A stretch of 14,083 nucleotides of DNA from JBOHER01 sp050701115 (GTDB lineage Bacteria; Actinomycetota; Actinomycetes; Mycobacteriales; Pseudonocardiaceae): contig JBOHER010000286.1 in assembly GCA_050701115.1 (NCBI GenBank), positions 1 through 14,083 of the forward strand, given 5' to 3'. How positions within the stretch are numbered: position 1 is the stretch's first letter; each line of letters begins with the position of its first letter. Shown one piece after another: positions 6,608-13,573 of this stretch. The notes under the pieces are model-generated. The model was not told where the DNA came from. It did not search any database and saw nothing but the letters and a program-made list of their open reading frames with translations. The position numbers and the translations under genes were made by a program.

Positions 6608-6653
6608 AGGCGCGGCCACCTGCGGGTCTTGCCCGACCGCTCAACCCCTGAGG
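6608..6653 (+). repeat. Direct repeat, right copy (relict 3' end of DUF3499 gene)
   Basis: This is the partner of 4477-4523. It encodes RRGHLRVLPD in one frame, but a 1-nt length difference puts the matching TGA out of frame, and no start codon or DUF3499 core precedes it. It therefore looks like an orphaned gene end no longer under selection, located just upstream of the phosphomannomutase gene where the DUF3499 gene would normally end. Confidence 0.85.
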
Positions 6654-6730
6654 CGCCTGGAACGCTCACCGGTAGGCTCACCGCCACGGACTTACCGTGC
6701 TGACAACGTTGGCGAATGCTGGAGGTGGCT

Positions 6731-8089
6731 GTGAGCGACCTGTCGGGGATCGTGAAGGCCTATGACATCCGTGGGGTGGTCGGGGAGCAACTCGACGAAA
6801 AGCTGGTGACCCAGTTCGGCGCGGCGTTCGCGCGTCTGGTCGTCGGGGAAGGCGCGGCGGCCGTCGCGGTCGGGCACGATATGCGTGATTCCTCGCCCGG
6901 CCTCGCCGCAGCGTTCGCCGAGGGCGTCACCTCGCAGGGCGTCGACGTGGTGGCCATCGGATTGGCCAGCACCGATCAGCTGTACTTCGCGTCGGGTTCG
7001 TTGCGTTTGCCGGGCGCGATGTTCACCGCGAGCCACAATCCGGCCAAGTACAACGGAATCAAGCTGTGCCGGGCTGGCGCCGCCCCGGTCGGCCAGGATT
7101 CCGGGCTCGCCGAGGTCCGCGAGTCGGTGGAGCAGGGCGTGCCCGAATTCGCCGGCGCGCCCGGATCGGTCACCCAGCGGGATGTGCTCGCAGGCTACGC
7201 CGACCACCTGCGCGGACTGGTCGACATCTCCGGTATCCGCCCGCTCAAGGTCGTGGTGGACGCGGGCAACGGCATGGGTGGGCACACCGTGCCCCAGGTC
7301 TTCGCCGGGCTGCCGATCGAACTCGTGCCGCTGTACTTCGAATTGGACGGCGCGTTCCCGAATCACGAGGCCAACCCGCTCGACCCGGCCAACCTGGTCG
7401 ACTTGCAGGCCAAGGTGCGTGAGGTCGGAGCCGACCTGGGCCTGGCCTTCGACGGGGACGCCGACCGGTGCTTCGTGGTCGACGAGCGCGGCGAGCCGGT
7501 CTCCCCGAGCGCGGTCACCGCCCTGGTCGCGGTGCGTGAGCTGGCCAAGGAGCCTGGCGCGACGATCATCTACAACCTGATCACGTCCAAGGCGGTACCG
7601 GAGATTGTCGCGGAGCACGGCGGCAAGCCGGTGCGTACCCGGGTCGGCCATTCATTCATCAAGACGAAGATGGCCGAAACCGACGCCATCTTCGGTGGCG
7701 AGCACTCGGCCCACTACTACTTCCGCGACTTCTGGCGAGCCGACACCGGCATGCTGGCCGCGCTGCACGTCCTCGCCGCGCTCGGCGAGCAGGATGGCAC
7801 CCTCTCCGCGTTCGCCGCCGAATTCCAGCGCTACGCCGCGTCCGGTGAGATCAACTCCATTGTGGACGATCAGGTCGCGCGGCAGCTCGCGGTGAAGGAT
7901 GCCTTCGCGGGGCGCAGCGGCGTCACGGTGGACGAACTGGACGGACTGACCGTGGAGCTGCCCGACGGTGGATGGTTCAACTTGCGGCCGTCGAACACCG
8001 AGCCATTGCTGCGGCTCAACGTGGAGGCGGCCAACGATGAGTCGGTGCGCGCACTGACCGAGGAAGTGCTGGCGATCGTGCGGGGCTGA
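6731..8089 (+). CDS. manB: Phosphomannomutase / phosphoglucomutase
   Basis: This 452-residue enzyme interconverts mannose-6-phosphate and mannose-1-phosphate, the step before GDP-mannose; it is cytosolic. All alpha-D-phosphohexomutase signatures are present: the TASHNP phosphoserine loop (99-104, Ser101), the Mg2+ loop DGDADR (241-246), the sugar-binding GEHSAH (323-328) and the phosphate-binding RPSNTEP (419-425). The start is set at GTG 6731 because GGAGG (6721-6725) lies 5 nt before it and the protein then begins ...SGIVKAYDIRG as in relatives; the in-frame ATG 6716 is upstream of that ribosome site. It is orthologous by context to Rv3257c of M. tuberculosis. It leads an operon with the Trm112-like, TobH-like and manA genes. 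Some activity on glucose phosphates cannot be excluded. Its upstream region is probably altered by the cassette insertion. Confidence 0.95.
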   Translation: MSDLSGIVKAYDIRGVVGEQLDEKLVTQFGAAFARLVVGEGAAAVAVGHDMRDSSPGLAAAFAEGVTSQGVDVVAIGLASTDQLYFASGSLRLPGAMFTASHNPAKYNGIKLCRAGAAPVGQDSGLAEVRESVEQGVPEFAGAPGSVTQRDVLAGYADHLRGLVDISGIRPLKVVVDAGNGMGGHTVPQVFAGLPIELVPLYFELDGAFPNHEANPLDPANLVDLQAKVREVGADLGLAFDGDADRCFVVDERGEPVSPSAVTALVAVRELAKEPGATIIYNLITSKAVPEIVAEHGGKPVRTRVGHSFIKTKMAETDAIFGGEHSAHYYFRDFWRADTGMLAALHVLAALGEQDGTLSAFAAEFQRYAASGEINSIVDDQVARQLAVKDAFAGRSGVTVDELDGLTVELPDGGWFNLRPSNTEPLLRLNVEAANDESVRALTEEVLAIVRG

Positions 8090-8143
8090 CCCGCTGGAGT
8101 GTGTGCCCGGCACGCGCGCGAGAAGGAATGGTATGGAGGAAGC

Positions 8144-8398
8144 ATGGCCGTGACGCTCGACGAGCAGTTGTTAGCGATCCTTGCCTGCCCATCGGAGGAC
8201 CACGCGCCGCTGGCCAGGGGCACCCAGCGCGATCCGGAAGCGGACGCACTGACGTGCACCGCCTGCGGCCGGGAGTTCCCGGTGCGTGATGGGATCCCGG
8301 TGCTGCTGCTCGACGAGGCAGTCGAGCCATCGTCGCATGACGACGCACCGGAGGCAGCTACCGATGACTCGGACGCACCTCGTTCCGATGGAGTTTGA
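8144..8398 (+). CDS. Trm112-family small zinc-ribbon protein
   Basis: This 84-residue protein matches the Trm112p-like family (PF03966): an N-terminal LLAILACPSED, then LTCTACGREFPVRDGIPVLLLDEA, giving a C...CxxC zinc-knuckle pattern and the family's 'yPvrdGIPvLL' ending. The last 25 residues are acidic and probably disordered. Eukaryotic and archaeal Trm112 proteins activate methyltransferases; the bacterial role is largely undefined. ATG 8144 follows GGAGGA (8135-8140). The gene overlaps the downstream TobH-like gene by 35 nt, so translation is coupled. Its presence inside a mannose operon is a known actinobacterial arrangement as far as I recall, with no explained link. Confidence 0.88.
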   Translation: MAVTLDEQLLAILACPSEDHAPLARGTQRDPEADALTCTACGREFPVRDGIPVLLLDEAVEPSSHDDAPEAATDDSDAPRSDGV

Positions 8399-9479
8399 CG
8401 ACACGCTCCTCGCTGACCCGGCGAGGCTGGCCGACGCCGACACCGGGGGGCTGCTGCGCGCCACCGCCATGGCCGGTGCGCAGGTGCGCTCCTGCGTCGA
8501 GTCGGCCGCTGAGCTGAACTTCGCCGACCGCGTCGCGATCGACCGGCCACGTTCGCTGGTGCTGGTCGCCAGGCCCGGTGTCGGGCACGCCGCGATCAGG
8601 CTGATCGCCGCCCTCCTCGGCCCCGGTTGCCCGGTGCCGGTGCTGATCGCCGACGTGGTGCCCAGCTGGATCAGCGCATTGGACGTCGTGTACGCGCACG
8701 CGGACGATCCGGGCGACCGTGAGCTGGCTACCTCCCTGGACCGGGCGGCCCGCTACGGGGCCACCATGGTGCTCTCCGCTCCGCAGGACGGGCCGGTCGC
8801 GGCGTCGGTAGCGGGACACGGTCTGCTGATCGCGCCCCGCGTCGCGGTTCCCTCGAACCAGGCCTTTCCGCGTGCTCTGACCGCCGGGCTGCTCACGGTC
8901 AAGGCGCTTGGGCTTCTCGACGTCAACCTGGACGCGCTGGCCGACGAGTTGGACGCCGAAGCGGAGAAGGATCACCTCGGGCACGAGTCGTTCGTTAACC
9001 CGGCCAAGGCGCTCGCGCTGCGGATCGCGGAGCGAACGCCGTTGCTGTGGGGTCTCGATCAGGTCGCTACCGCGGTCGCCGAGCACGCGGCACACGCGCT
9101 GGCCACGCACGCTTCGGTGGTCTGTGACGTCGCCGACTACCGGCAGGCGGTGACCAGGACGGCACTGCACCGATCCGCCGTCGTCGGTACGGGCGGACAC
9201 GACATTTTCGCCGATCCTGACGAACCGGGAACCGCTGGCGATAGGCTCCGAGTGCTCTTGCTCGAGGTGCGCACCGGGCCAGCGGTCGCCGCCGTACGGA
9301 TGGGAGCCGAGGACATGTTCGCGGGCGCGGATGTGGTGGACATCGCCGACGAGATCGAGGCCGATGAGCCGATCAGGGCCGCAGTGCTCGCGCTTCGGTT
9401 CGAACTGGCCGCGGTCTATCTCGGGCTCGCGGTGGGCAGTATCGGGGGAGCAGGCCACTTCAGGTCGTACTCGACGTGA
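8364..9479 (+). CDS. TobH/Rv3256c-like protein, SIS / phosphosugar-isomerase-like fold
   Basis: This is a 371-residue protein located between phosphomannomutase and mannose-6-phosphate isomerase, as Rv3256c is in mycobacteria. It begins near EFDDTLLADPARLADAD, then ...GLLRATAMAGAQVR, a SIS-like Rossmann segment (RSLVLVARPGVGHAAIRLIA, about residues 63-82), a second sheet with a VLSAP strand, and an all-helical C-terminal half like the bacterial PGI/PMI C-terminal domain. It probably binds a sugar phosphate; whether it isomerises glucose/mannose-6-phosphate is not established. The start is ATG 8364, preceded by GGAGG (8350-8354) at 9 nt; ATG 8388 is an alternative with no ribosome site. No signal peptide or membrane helix. 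The SIS call is moderate; the family assignment by context is strong. Confidence 0.8.
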   Translation: MTRTHLVPMEFDDTLLADPARLADADTGGLLRATAMAGAQVRSCVESAAELNFADRVAIDRPRSLVLVARPGVGHAAIRLIAALLGPGCPVPVLIADVVPSWISALDVVYAHADDPGDRELATSLDRAARYGATMVLSAPQDGPVAASVAGHGLLIAPRVAVPSNQAFPRALTAGLLTVKALGLLDVNLDALADELDAEAEKDHLGHESFVNPAKALALRIAERTPLLWGLDQVATAVAEHAAHALATHASVVCDVADYRQAVTRTALHRSAVVGTGGHDIFADPDEPGTAGDRLRVLLLEVRTGPAVAAVRMGAEDMFAGADVVDIADEIEADEPIRAAVLALRFELAAVYLGLAVGSIGGAGHFRSYST

Positions 9480-9484
9480 AGTCG

Positions 9485-9514
9485 CCGGTAGGCAGGCGCC
9501 CGGTAGGTGGGCGC
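9485..9514 (+). repeat. 15-bp tandem duplication before manA
   Basis: Two adjacent 15-bp units starting CCGGTAGG and ending GGCGC (9485-9499, 9500-9514) match at 13 of 15 positions. They lie in the 73-bp gap between the TobH-like gene and manA. No promoter or terminator is apparent there; probably a small slippage duplication. Confidence 0.6.
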
Positions 9515-9552
9515 AGGAGTGAACGCGCCCGTGCGGGCTGAGGGAGTGTGAC

Positions 9553-10803
9553 GTGGAGCTGCTGCGCAACGCCGTGCGGCCTTATGCGTGGGGATCGCGA
9601 ACGGTGATTCCCGAGCTGCTGGGGCAGCCGGTACCGGCTCCGCATCCGGAGGCTGAACTGTGGATGGGCGCCCATCCCGGTGATCCGTCCAGGGTGGTTG
9701 GCTCTGATGGCGAGGAGCGCAGCCTGTTGGAGCTGGTCGAAGCCGATCCGATGGGCCAGCTCGGTGCCGAGTGCGCGCGCAGGTGGGGCAACCGCCTGCC
9801 GTTCCTGCTCAAGATTCTCGCGGCGGAGGAGCCGTTGTCCATGCAGGCGCACCCTACGGCGGCGCAGGCGCTGAAGGGCTTCGCCCGCGAGGAGGCCGCG
9901 GGCATCCCGCGCGATGCAGGCGTACGCAATTACCCTGACCCCACCGCCAAGCCCGAACTGGTCTGTGCGCTCACCGAGTTCGAGGTGCTGGCCGGATTTC
10001 GGGCCGCCCAGCGAACGGTGGCGATGTTGCGGGAGATCGAGACACCCGCGCTTGCCCCCTATACCGACCTGCTCGCCGGGCAGCCGGACGCCGACGGTAT
10101 GCGGGCGTTGTTCACCACCTGGATCACTTTGCCGCAGCAGGCGCTCGACGAACTCCTGCCCGAGGTGCTCAAGGCCTGCGCCCAGCACGATGACGCAGGC
10201 GGTGAGTTCGCCACCGAGTGCCGCACCGTGGTCGAGCTCGGTGCGGCGCATCCGCGGGACGCGGGCGTGCTCGCCGCACTGCTGCTGAACCGGATTTCGC
10301 TGGCCGCGGGCGAGGCGATCTACCTGCAGGCCGGCAACCTGCACCTCTACCTGCACGGCACCGCGGTGGAGATCCTTGCCAATTCCGACAACATCCTGCG
10401 ATGCGGGCTGACGCCCAAGCACGTCGATGTGCCCGAGCTGCTGCGGGTGGTCGACTTTTCCTGCGGGCCGACGCCGGTGCTGCGGGGTGAGCCCGCGTCC
10501 GGTGTCGGGCGGGTCATGGTGTACGCCACCGATGCGGCCGAGTTCGAGCTGTCTCAGGCCGAGTGGGTCGCTGGTGAACGCGACGAGGTGCGGCTTCCCG
10601 CGGGTGGCCCGCAGATCCTGGTGTGCACCAAGGGATCTGTGCTCGTGCGGTGCGATCAGGATCTGCCTGACGGGGCACGCGAGCTCGAACTGCGGCGGGG
10701 CAGCTCACTGTGGCTTTCCGCGAGCGACCCCGCGGTGACCCTGCTGCCCGTCGCCGATTCCGGCGCGCAGGTGTTCCGCGCCACCGCGGGATCGTGCCGC
10801 TAG
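9553..10803 (+). CDS. manA: Mannose-6-phosphate isomerase, class I
   Basis: This 416-residue zinc enzyme interconverts fructose-6-phosphate and mannose-6-phosphate, feeding the phosphomannomutase encoded upstream. Type I PMI motifs are visible: RPYAWGSRT (9-17), HPEAELWMGAHP (31-42), the zinc ligands in MQAHP (97-101), KPE with Glu135, the AGNLHLYLHG motif with His264, then ANSDNILRCGLTPKH (276-290) including the catalytic Arg283. GTG 9553 is the start, with AGGGAG (9541-9546) 6 nt upstream and an N-terminus like that of Rv3255c (ELLRxAxRxYAWGS). Last gene of the mannose operon. No obvious rho-independent terminator before the next promoter. Length and motifs are complete. Confidence 0.95.
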   Translation: MELLRNAVRPYAWGSRTVIPELLGQPVPAPHPEAELWMGAHPGDPSRVVGSDGEERSLLELVEADPMGQLGAECARRWGNRLPFLLKILAAEEPLSMQAHPTAAQALKGFAREEAAGIPRDAGVRNYPDPTAKPELVCALTEFEVLAGFRAAQRTVAMLREIETPALAPYTDLLAGQPDADGMRALFTTWITLPQQALDELLPEVLKACAQHDDAGGEFATECRTVVELGAAHPRDAGVLAALLLNRISLAAGEAIYLQAGNLHLYLHGTAVEILANSDNILRCGLTPKHVDVPELLRVVDFSCGPTPVLRGEPASGVGRVMVYATDAAEFELSQAEWVAGERDEVRLPAGGPQILVCTKGSVLVRCDQDLPDGARELELRRGSSLWLSASDPAVTLLPVADSGAQVFRATAGSCR

Positions 10804-10828
10804 GAAAATTCGTCCCAGTCGCTGGACA

Positions 10829-10856
10829 TTGGGTCACGATTAGGACACCCTATTTT
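10829..10856 (+). promoter_or_regulatory. Candidate promoter of the iron transporter operon
   Basis: A -35-like TTGGGT (10829-10834) and -10-like TATTTT (10851-10856) are separated by 16 bp. The -10 runs into the iron box, the classical geometry for repression by an iron-loaded DtxR/IdeR dimer. The hexamers are only partial consensus matches. Confidence 0.5.
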
Positions 10857-10873
10857 AGGTAAGGGTTACCTAT
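10855..10873. promoter_or_regulatory. DtxR/IdeR-type iron box
   Basis: The 19-bp site TTAGGTAAGGGTTACCTAT matches the known consensus TTAGGTTAGGCTAACCTAA at 15 of 19 positions. It contains a perfect 7-bp inverted repeat, TAGGTAA ggg TTACCTA (10856-10872). It lies 44 bp before the lipoprotein start. With iron replete, DtxR/IdeR should repress the transporter (established mechanism; binding here not tested). Confidence 0.85.
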
Positions 10874-10916
10874 CGCATAGCCTGCGGGGCGAGTGATGAG
10901 CCCTGAGGAGAATCCC

Positions 10917-11960
10917 ATGCCCCGATCCATGTTCCGACGGCTGAGTGCTAGCGCTGTAGTGGCCGCGATGTTGTTTCCCGCCCTTGCCGCCTGCGGCACT
11001 GACACCGGCGCCACCGACAACGGCGCCGACACCCTGGTGATCTATTCCGGTCGCAGCGAGGAGCTGGTCGGCGGCATCCTCGACCGGCTCGAAGAGGCCA
11101 CCGGGGCCACGGTAGAGGTGCGTTACGGCGACAGCGCCCAAATGGCGGCGCAGCTCCTCGAGGAAGGCGAGCGCACCGACGCCGACCTGTTCTTCTCCCA
11201 GGACGCGGGCGCACTTGGTGCGCTGAGCGAGTCCGGCAGGCTGGAGCAGTTGCAGCAGGGTGCGCTCGACGTCGCGCCGGAGAAATTCCGCGCCGACGAC
11301 GGCACCTGGGTGGCCACTTCCGCACGTGCCCGCGTGGTCGTCTACGACCACGAGCAGGTCTCATCCGACGAGTTGCCGTCCACTGTGGACGATCTGGTTG
11401 ATCCGAAGTGGAAGGGCAAGGTCGGCTACGCCCCGACCAACGCCTCCTGGCAGGCCTTCGTCACCGGCCTCCGGGTGCTCAAGGGTGAGGACGGCGCGCG
11501 GGAGTGGCTGACCGCGTTCAAGGCCAACGACCCACAGGTGTTCGAGAAGAACGGCGCGATTCTCAACGCCGTCGACGACGGCCAGGTGCCGCTCGGCTTG
11601 ATCAACCACTACTACCACTTCGCCAAGGTGCAGGAGGAAGGCGCGGACAAGGTCAACGCCAAGCTGCACTACGTCGGCGGCGACGACCCGCTCGCGCTGG
11701 TCAACGTCGCAGGCGTCGGCGTGATCAAGGGCAGCGACGCTTCCGATGCCGCGAACAAGGCCGTCGAATTCCTGCTGTCGGAGACCGCGCAGCAGTACTT
11801 CGCCGATGAGACCGCGGAATACCCGGTCCGGGAGGGAGTGCAGTCCACCAAGCACGAATTGCCGCCGTTGTCCGACATCCAGAGCCCGGACATCGACCTG
11901 ACCACCTTGTCGTCGCTCGAGGAAACCCTCAAGCTCTTGCAGGAAGTCGGATTGTCCTGA
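10917..11960 (+). CDS. Ferric iron ABC transporter, substrate-binding lipoprotein
   Basis: This is a 347-residue periplasmic-binding-type lipoprotein of the FbpA/FutA/AfuA family that captures Fe3+ outside the membrane. Residues 1-25 are a lipoprotein signal peptide (two Arg clusters, hydrophobic core, lipobox LAAC with Cys26). The mature part begins with ...LVIYSGRSEELV..., then GDSAQMAAQLLEEG and DLFFSQDAGALGALS. The INHYYHF motif carries the adjacent tyrosines (232-233) that coordinate iron in FbpA-type proteins. ATG 10917 is chosen because GAGGAG (10905-10910) is 6 nt upstream and the signal peptide starts properly there; GTG 10893 and ATG 10896 lie upstream of that site. The iron box in front and the FbpB/C-like genes behind complete the transporter. 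Specificity for Fe3+ over other cargo is a strong inference. Confidence 0.9.
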   Translation: MPRSMFRRLSASAVVAAMLFPALAACGTDTGATDNGADTLVIYSGRSEELVGGILDRLEEATGATVEVRYGDSAQMAAQLLEEGERTDADLFFSQDAGALGALSESGRLEQLQQGALDVAPEKFRADDGTWVATSARARVVVYDHEQVSSDELPSTVDDLVDPKWKGKVGYAPTNASWQAFVTGLRVLKGEDGAREWLTAFKANDPQVFEKNGAILNAVDDGQVPLGLINHYYHFAKVQEEGADKVNAKLHYVGGDDPLALVNVAGVGVIKGSDASDAANKAVEFLLSETAQQYFADETAEYPVREGVQSTKHELPPLSDIQSPDIDLTTLSSLEETLKLLQEVGLS

Positions 11961-11983
11961 CCCAGCAGACCTACCCAGCGAAG

Positions 11984-12014
11984 GCCCCCGGAACCGGTCC
12001 CCGGCTCCGGGGGC
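11984..12014 (+). other. GC-rich hairpin between binding protein and permease
   Basis: A perfect 9-bp stem GCCCCCGGA / TCCGGGGGC with a 13-nt loop lies 23 nt after the lipoprotein stop. No T run follows, so it is more likely an mRNA-stabilising or attenuating element that keeps lipoprotein levels above permease levels than a full terminator. It may instead lie inside the permease's coding sequence. Confidence 0.5.
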
Positions 12015-12043
12015 TGCTGCCTGCGACTCTTCGCCAGGCTCCG

Positions 12044-13573
12044 TTGCTGGCCACCGCGGGCATCGCGGTCTCGGTGATCGCGCTGGCGCCGTTGGGGTAC
12101 CTGCTGCTCCGTGCCTTCGAACGTGGGCCGGAACTCGCGGCGAGATTGCTGTGGCGCGAGCGCACGTTCGAACTGCTGGTGCGCAGCGTGACGCTGACCG
12201 TCGCCGTCACGATCGCCTGCCTGGTGATCGGGGTATGTGCGGCGTGGCTGGTGGTCCGCAGCGACCTGCCGGGACGGCACGTGCTCGGCGTGCTTTTTAC
12301 GTTGCCGTTGGCGATCCCGTCCTACGTCGCGGGTTTCACCTGGATCTCCGAATGGCCATCGCTCGCCGGATTCTCCGGTGCGTTCATTGTGCTGACCCTG
12401 GTGTCCTACCCCTATGTTCTGCTCCCGGTCATCGCCGCGTTGAAGGCCGGTGATCCGGCCCTGGAGGAGGTGTCGCGCTCCCTCGGCAAGAGCGCGCTGC
12501 ACACCTTCTTCCTGGTCACCCTGCGGCAGGTGCGCCCTGCGGCCTTGGCAGGCGGTCTGCTCGTGGCGCTCTATGTGCTCAGTGACTTCGGCGCCGTCTC
12601 CTTGATGCGCTACGAGGCGTTCACGGTGGGCATTTACACCAGCTATCGGGCCAGCTTCGACCGAACTCCCGCCGCCGTACTCGGTTGCGTGCTCGTGTTG
12701 CTGGCGATCGCGATCACTCTGGGCGAACGACGTGCGCGGGGCAAGGCCGCCGGATATGGGCAGGCGCGGGTCGGCTCTGGTGCCGCCCGAGCGGCCGCGA
12801 TGATTCCGCTGCGCGGGGCGCGTCCGGTCGCGCTGCTCGGCTCGATCGCGGTGCTGGTCGCCGCGTTGGGCGTGCCGATCGCCAGCCTGACGCACTGGTT
12901 GTTCACCGGTAGCTCCGCAGGCGTCGACCTGCCTCGGCTGCTGAGCGCGACGTGGGCAACGGTGCAGGTCTCCGGGCTGGGCGCGGCACTGACCGTGCTG
13001 CTGGCGATCCCGGTCGGAGTGCTCGCCGCTCGGCACTGGGGCGCCTTCTCGCGCCGGGTCGAGCTGGCCAGCTACGCCGGTCATGCGTTGCCCGGCATCA
13101 CCGTCGGCCTCTCGCTGGTATTCCTGGGCGTTCGGGTATTCCCCAGCGTTTACCAGGAAACCCCGATGTTGGTCTTCGCGTACGGGGTGCTGTTCCTGCC
13201 GCTCGCGGTGGGCGCGGTGCGCACCGGAATCGCCGCCGCGCCGGTACGGCTGGAGGAGGTGTCCCGATCGCTGGGCAAGGGCCGGTTCGAAACCAGGATG
13301 CGGGTGACATTCCCCCTCGCCGCCCCGGGCATGGCGGCCGGTGCGGCGCTGGTCTTCCTGACCTGCGCGAAGGAATTACCTGCCACGTTGATGTTGCGCC
13401 CGACCGGGACCAACACCCTGGCTACCGAGCTGTGGAGCAGAACGGACGTCGGTTCCTACGGAGCTGCCGCACCGTACGCGGCGCTGCTGATCGTCGTCGC
13501 CGCGATCCCGTCCGTCGTGCTCGGCCATGTGCTGCGCACTCGTGCGGCCGACCCGGTAGGAGGTGCTCGATGA
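12044..13573 (+). CDS. Ferric iron ABC transporter, two-domain permease (FbpB-like)
   Basis: This is an inner-membrane permease of at least 509 residues with two fused BPD_transp_1 halves and about 12 hydrophobic helices. Each half has an EAA loop that docks on the ATPase: EEVSRSLGKSALHTFFLVTL (141-160) and EEVSRSLGKGRFETRMRVTF (404-423). The two are clearly duplicated from one ancestor. The start is a problem: the only ATG/GTG/TTG before the first helix is TTG 12044, without a ribosome site and directly at helix 1. The frame is open further back to a CTG at 11957, which overlaps the lipoprotein stop as CTGA with AGGAAG (11941-11946) in front; that would add 29 hydrophilic residues. The end overlaps the ATPase start by 4 nt. 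Identity as iron permease rests on family and context. Confidence 0.88.
   Translation: MLATAGIAVSVIALAPLGYLLLRAFERGPELAARLLWRERTFELLVRSVTLTVAVTIACLVIGVCAAWLVVRSDLPGRHVLGVLFTLPLAIPSYVAGFTWISEWPSLAGFSGAFIVLTLVSYPYVLLPVIAALKAGDPALEEVSRSLGKSALHTFFLVTLRQVRPAALAGGLLVALYVLSDFGAVSLMRYEAFTVGIYTSYRASFDRTPAAVLGCVLVLLAIAITLGERRARGKAAGYGQARVGSGAARAAAMIPLRGARPVALLGSIAVLVAALGVPIASLTHWLFTGSSAGVDLPRLLSATWATVQVSGLGAALTVLLAIPVGVLAARHWGAFSRRVELASYAGHALPGITVGLSLVFLGVRVFPSVYQETPMLVFAYGVLFLPLAVGAVRTGIAAAPVRLEEVSRSLGKGRFETRMRVTFPLAAPGMAAGAALVFLTCAKELPATLMLRPTGTNTLATELWSRTDVGSYGAAAPYAALLIVVAAIPSVVLGHVLRTRAADPVGGAR

Noticed and set aside
4477..6653. tRNA-targeted integrative element
   Set aside because: No tRNA-like cloverleaf is seen at either repeat, and the repeats are protein-coding in origin; no integrase, excisionase or replication gene lies between them.
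6716..6730. ATG 6716 as the manB start
   Set aside because: It lies upstream of the GGAGG site that serves GTG 6731; the extra residues are not family-like.
8358..9569. 403-codon minus-strand open frame opposite the TobH-like gene
   Set aside because: It is low-information Arg/His/Gly/Asp-rich sequence, and the opposite strand fits the conserved mannose locus.
11669..13084. 471-codon minus-strand open frame across the lipoprotein-permease junction
   Set aside because: It has shadow composition and covers two recognisable plus-strand genes with conserved motifs.
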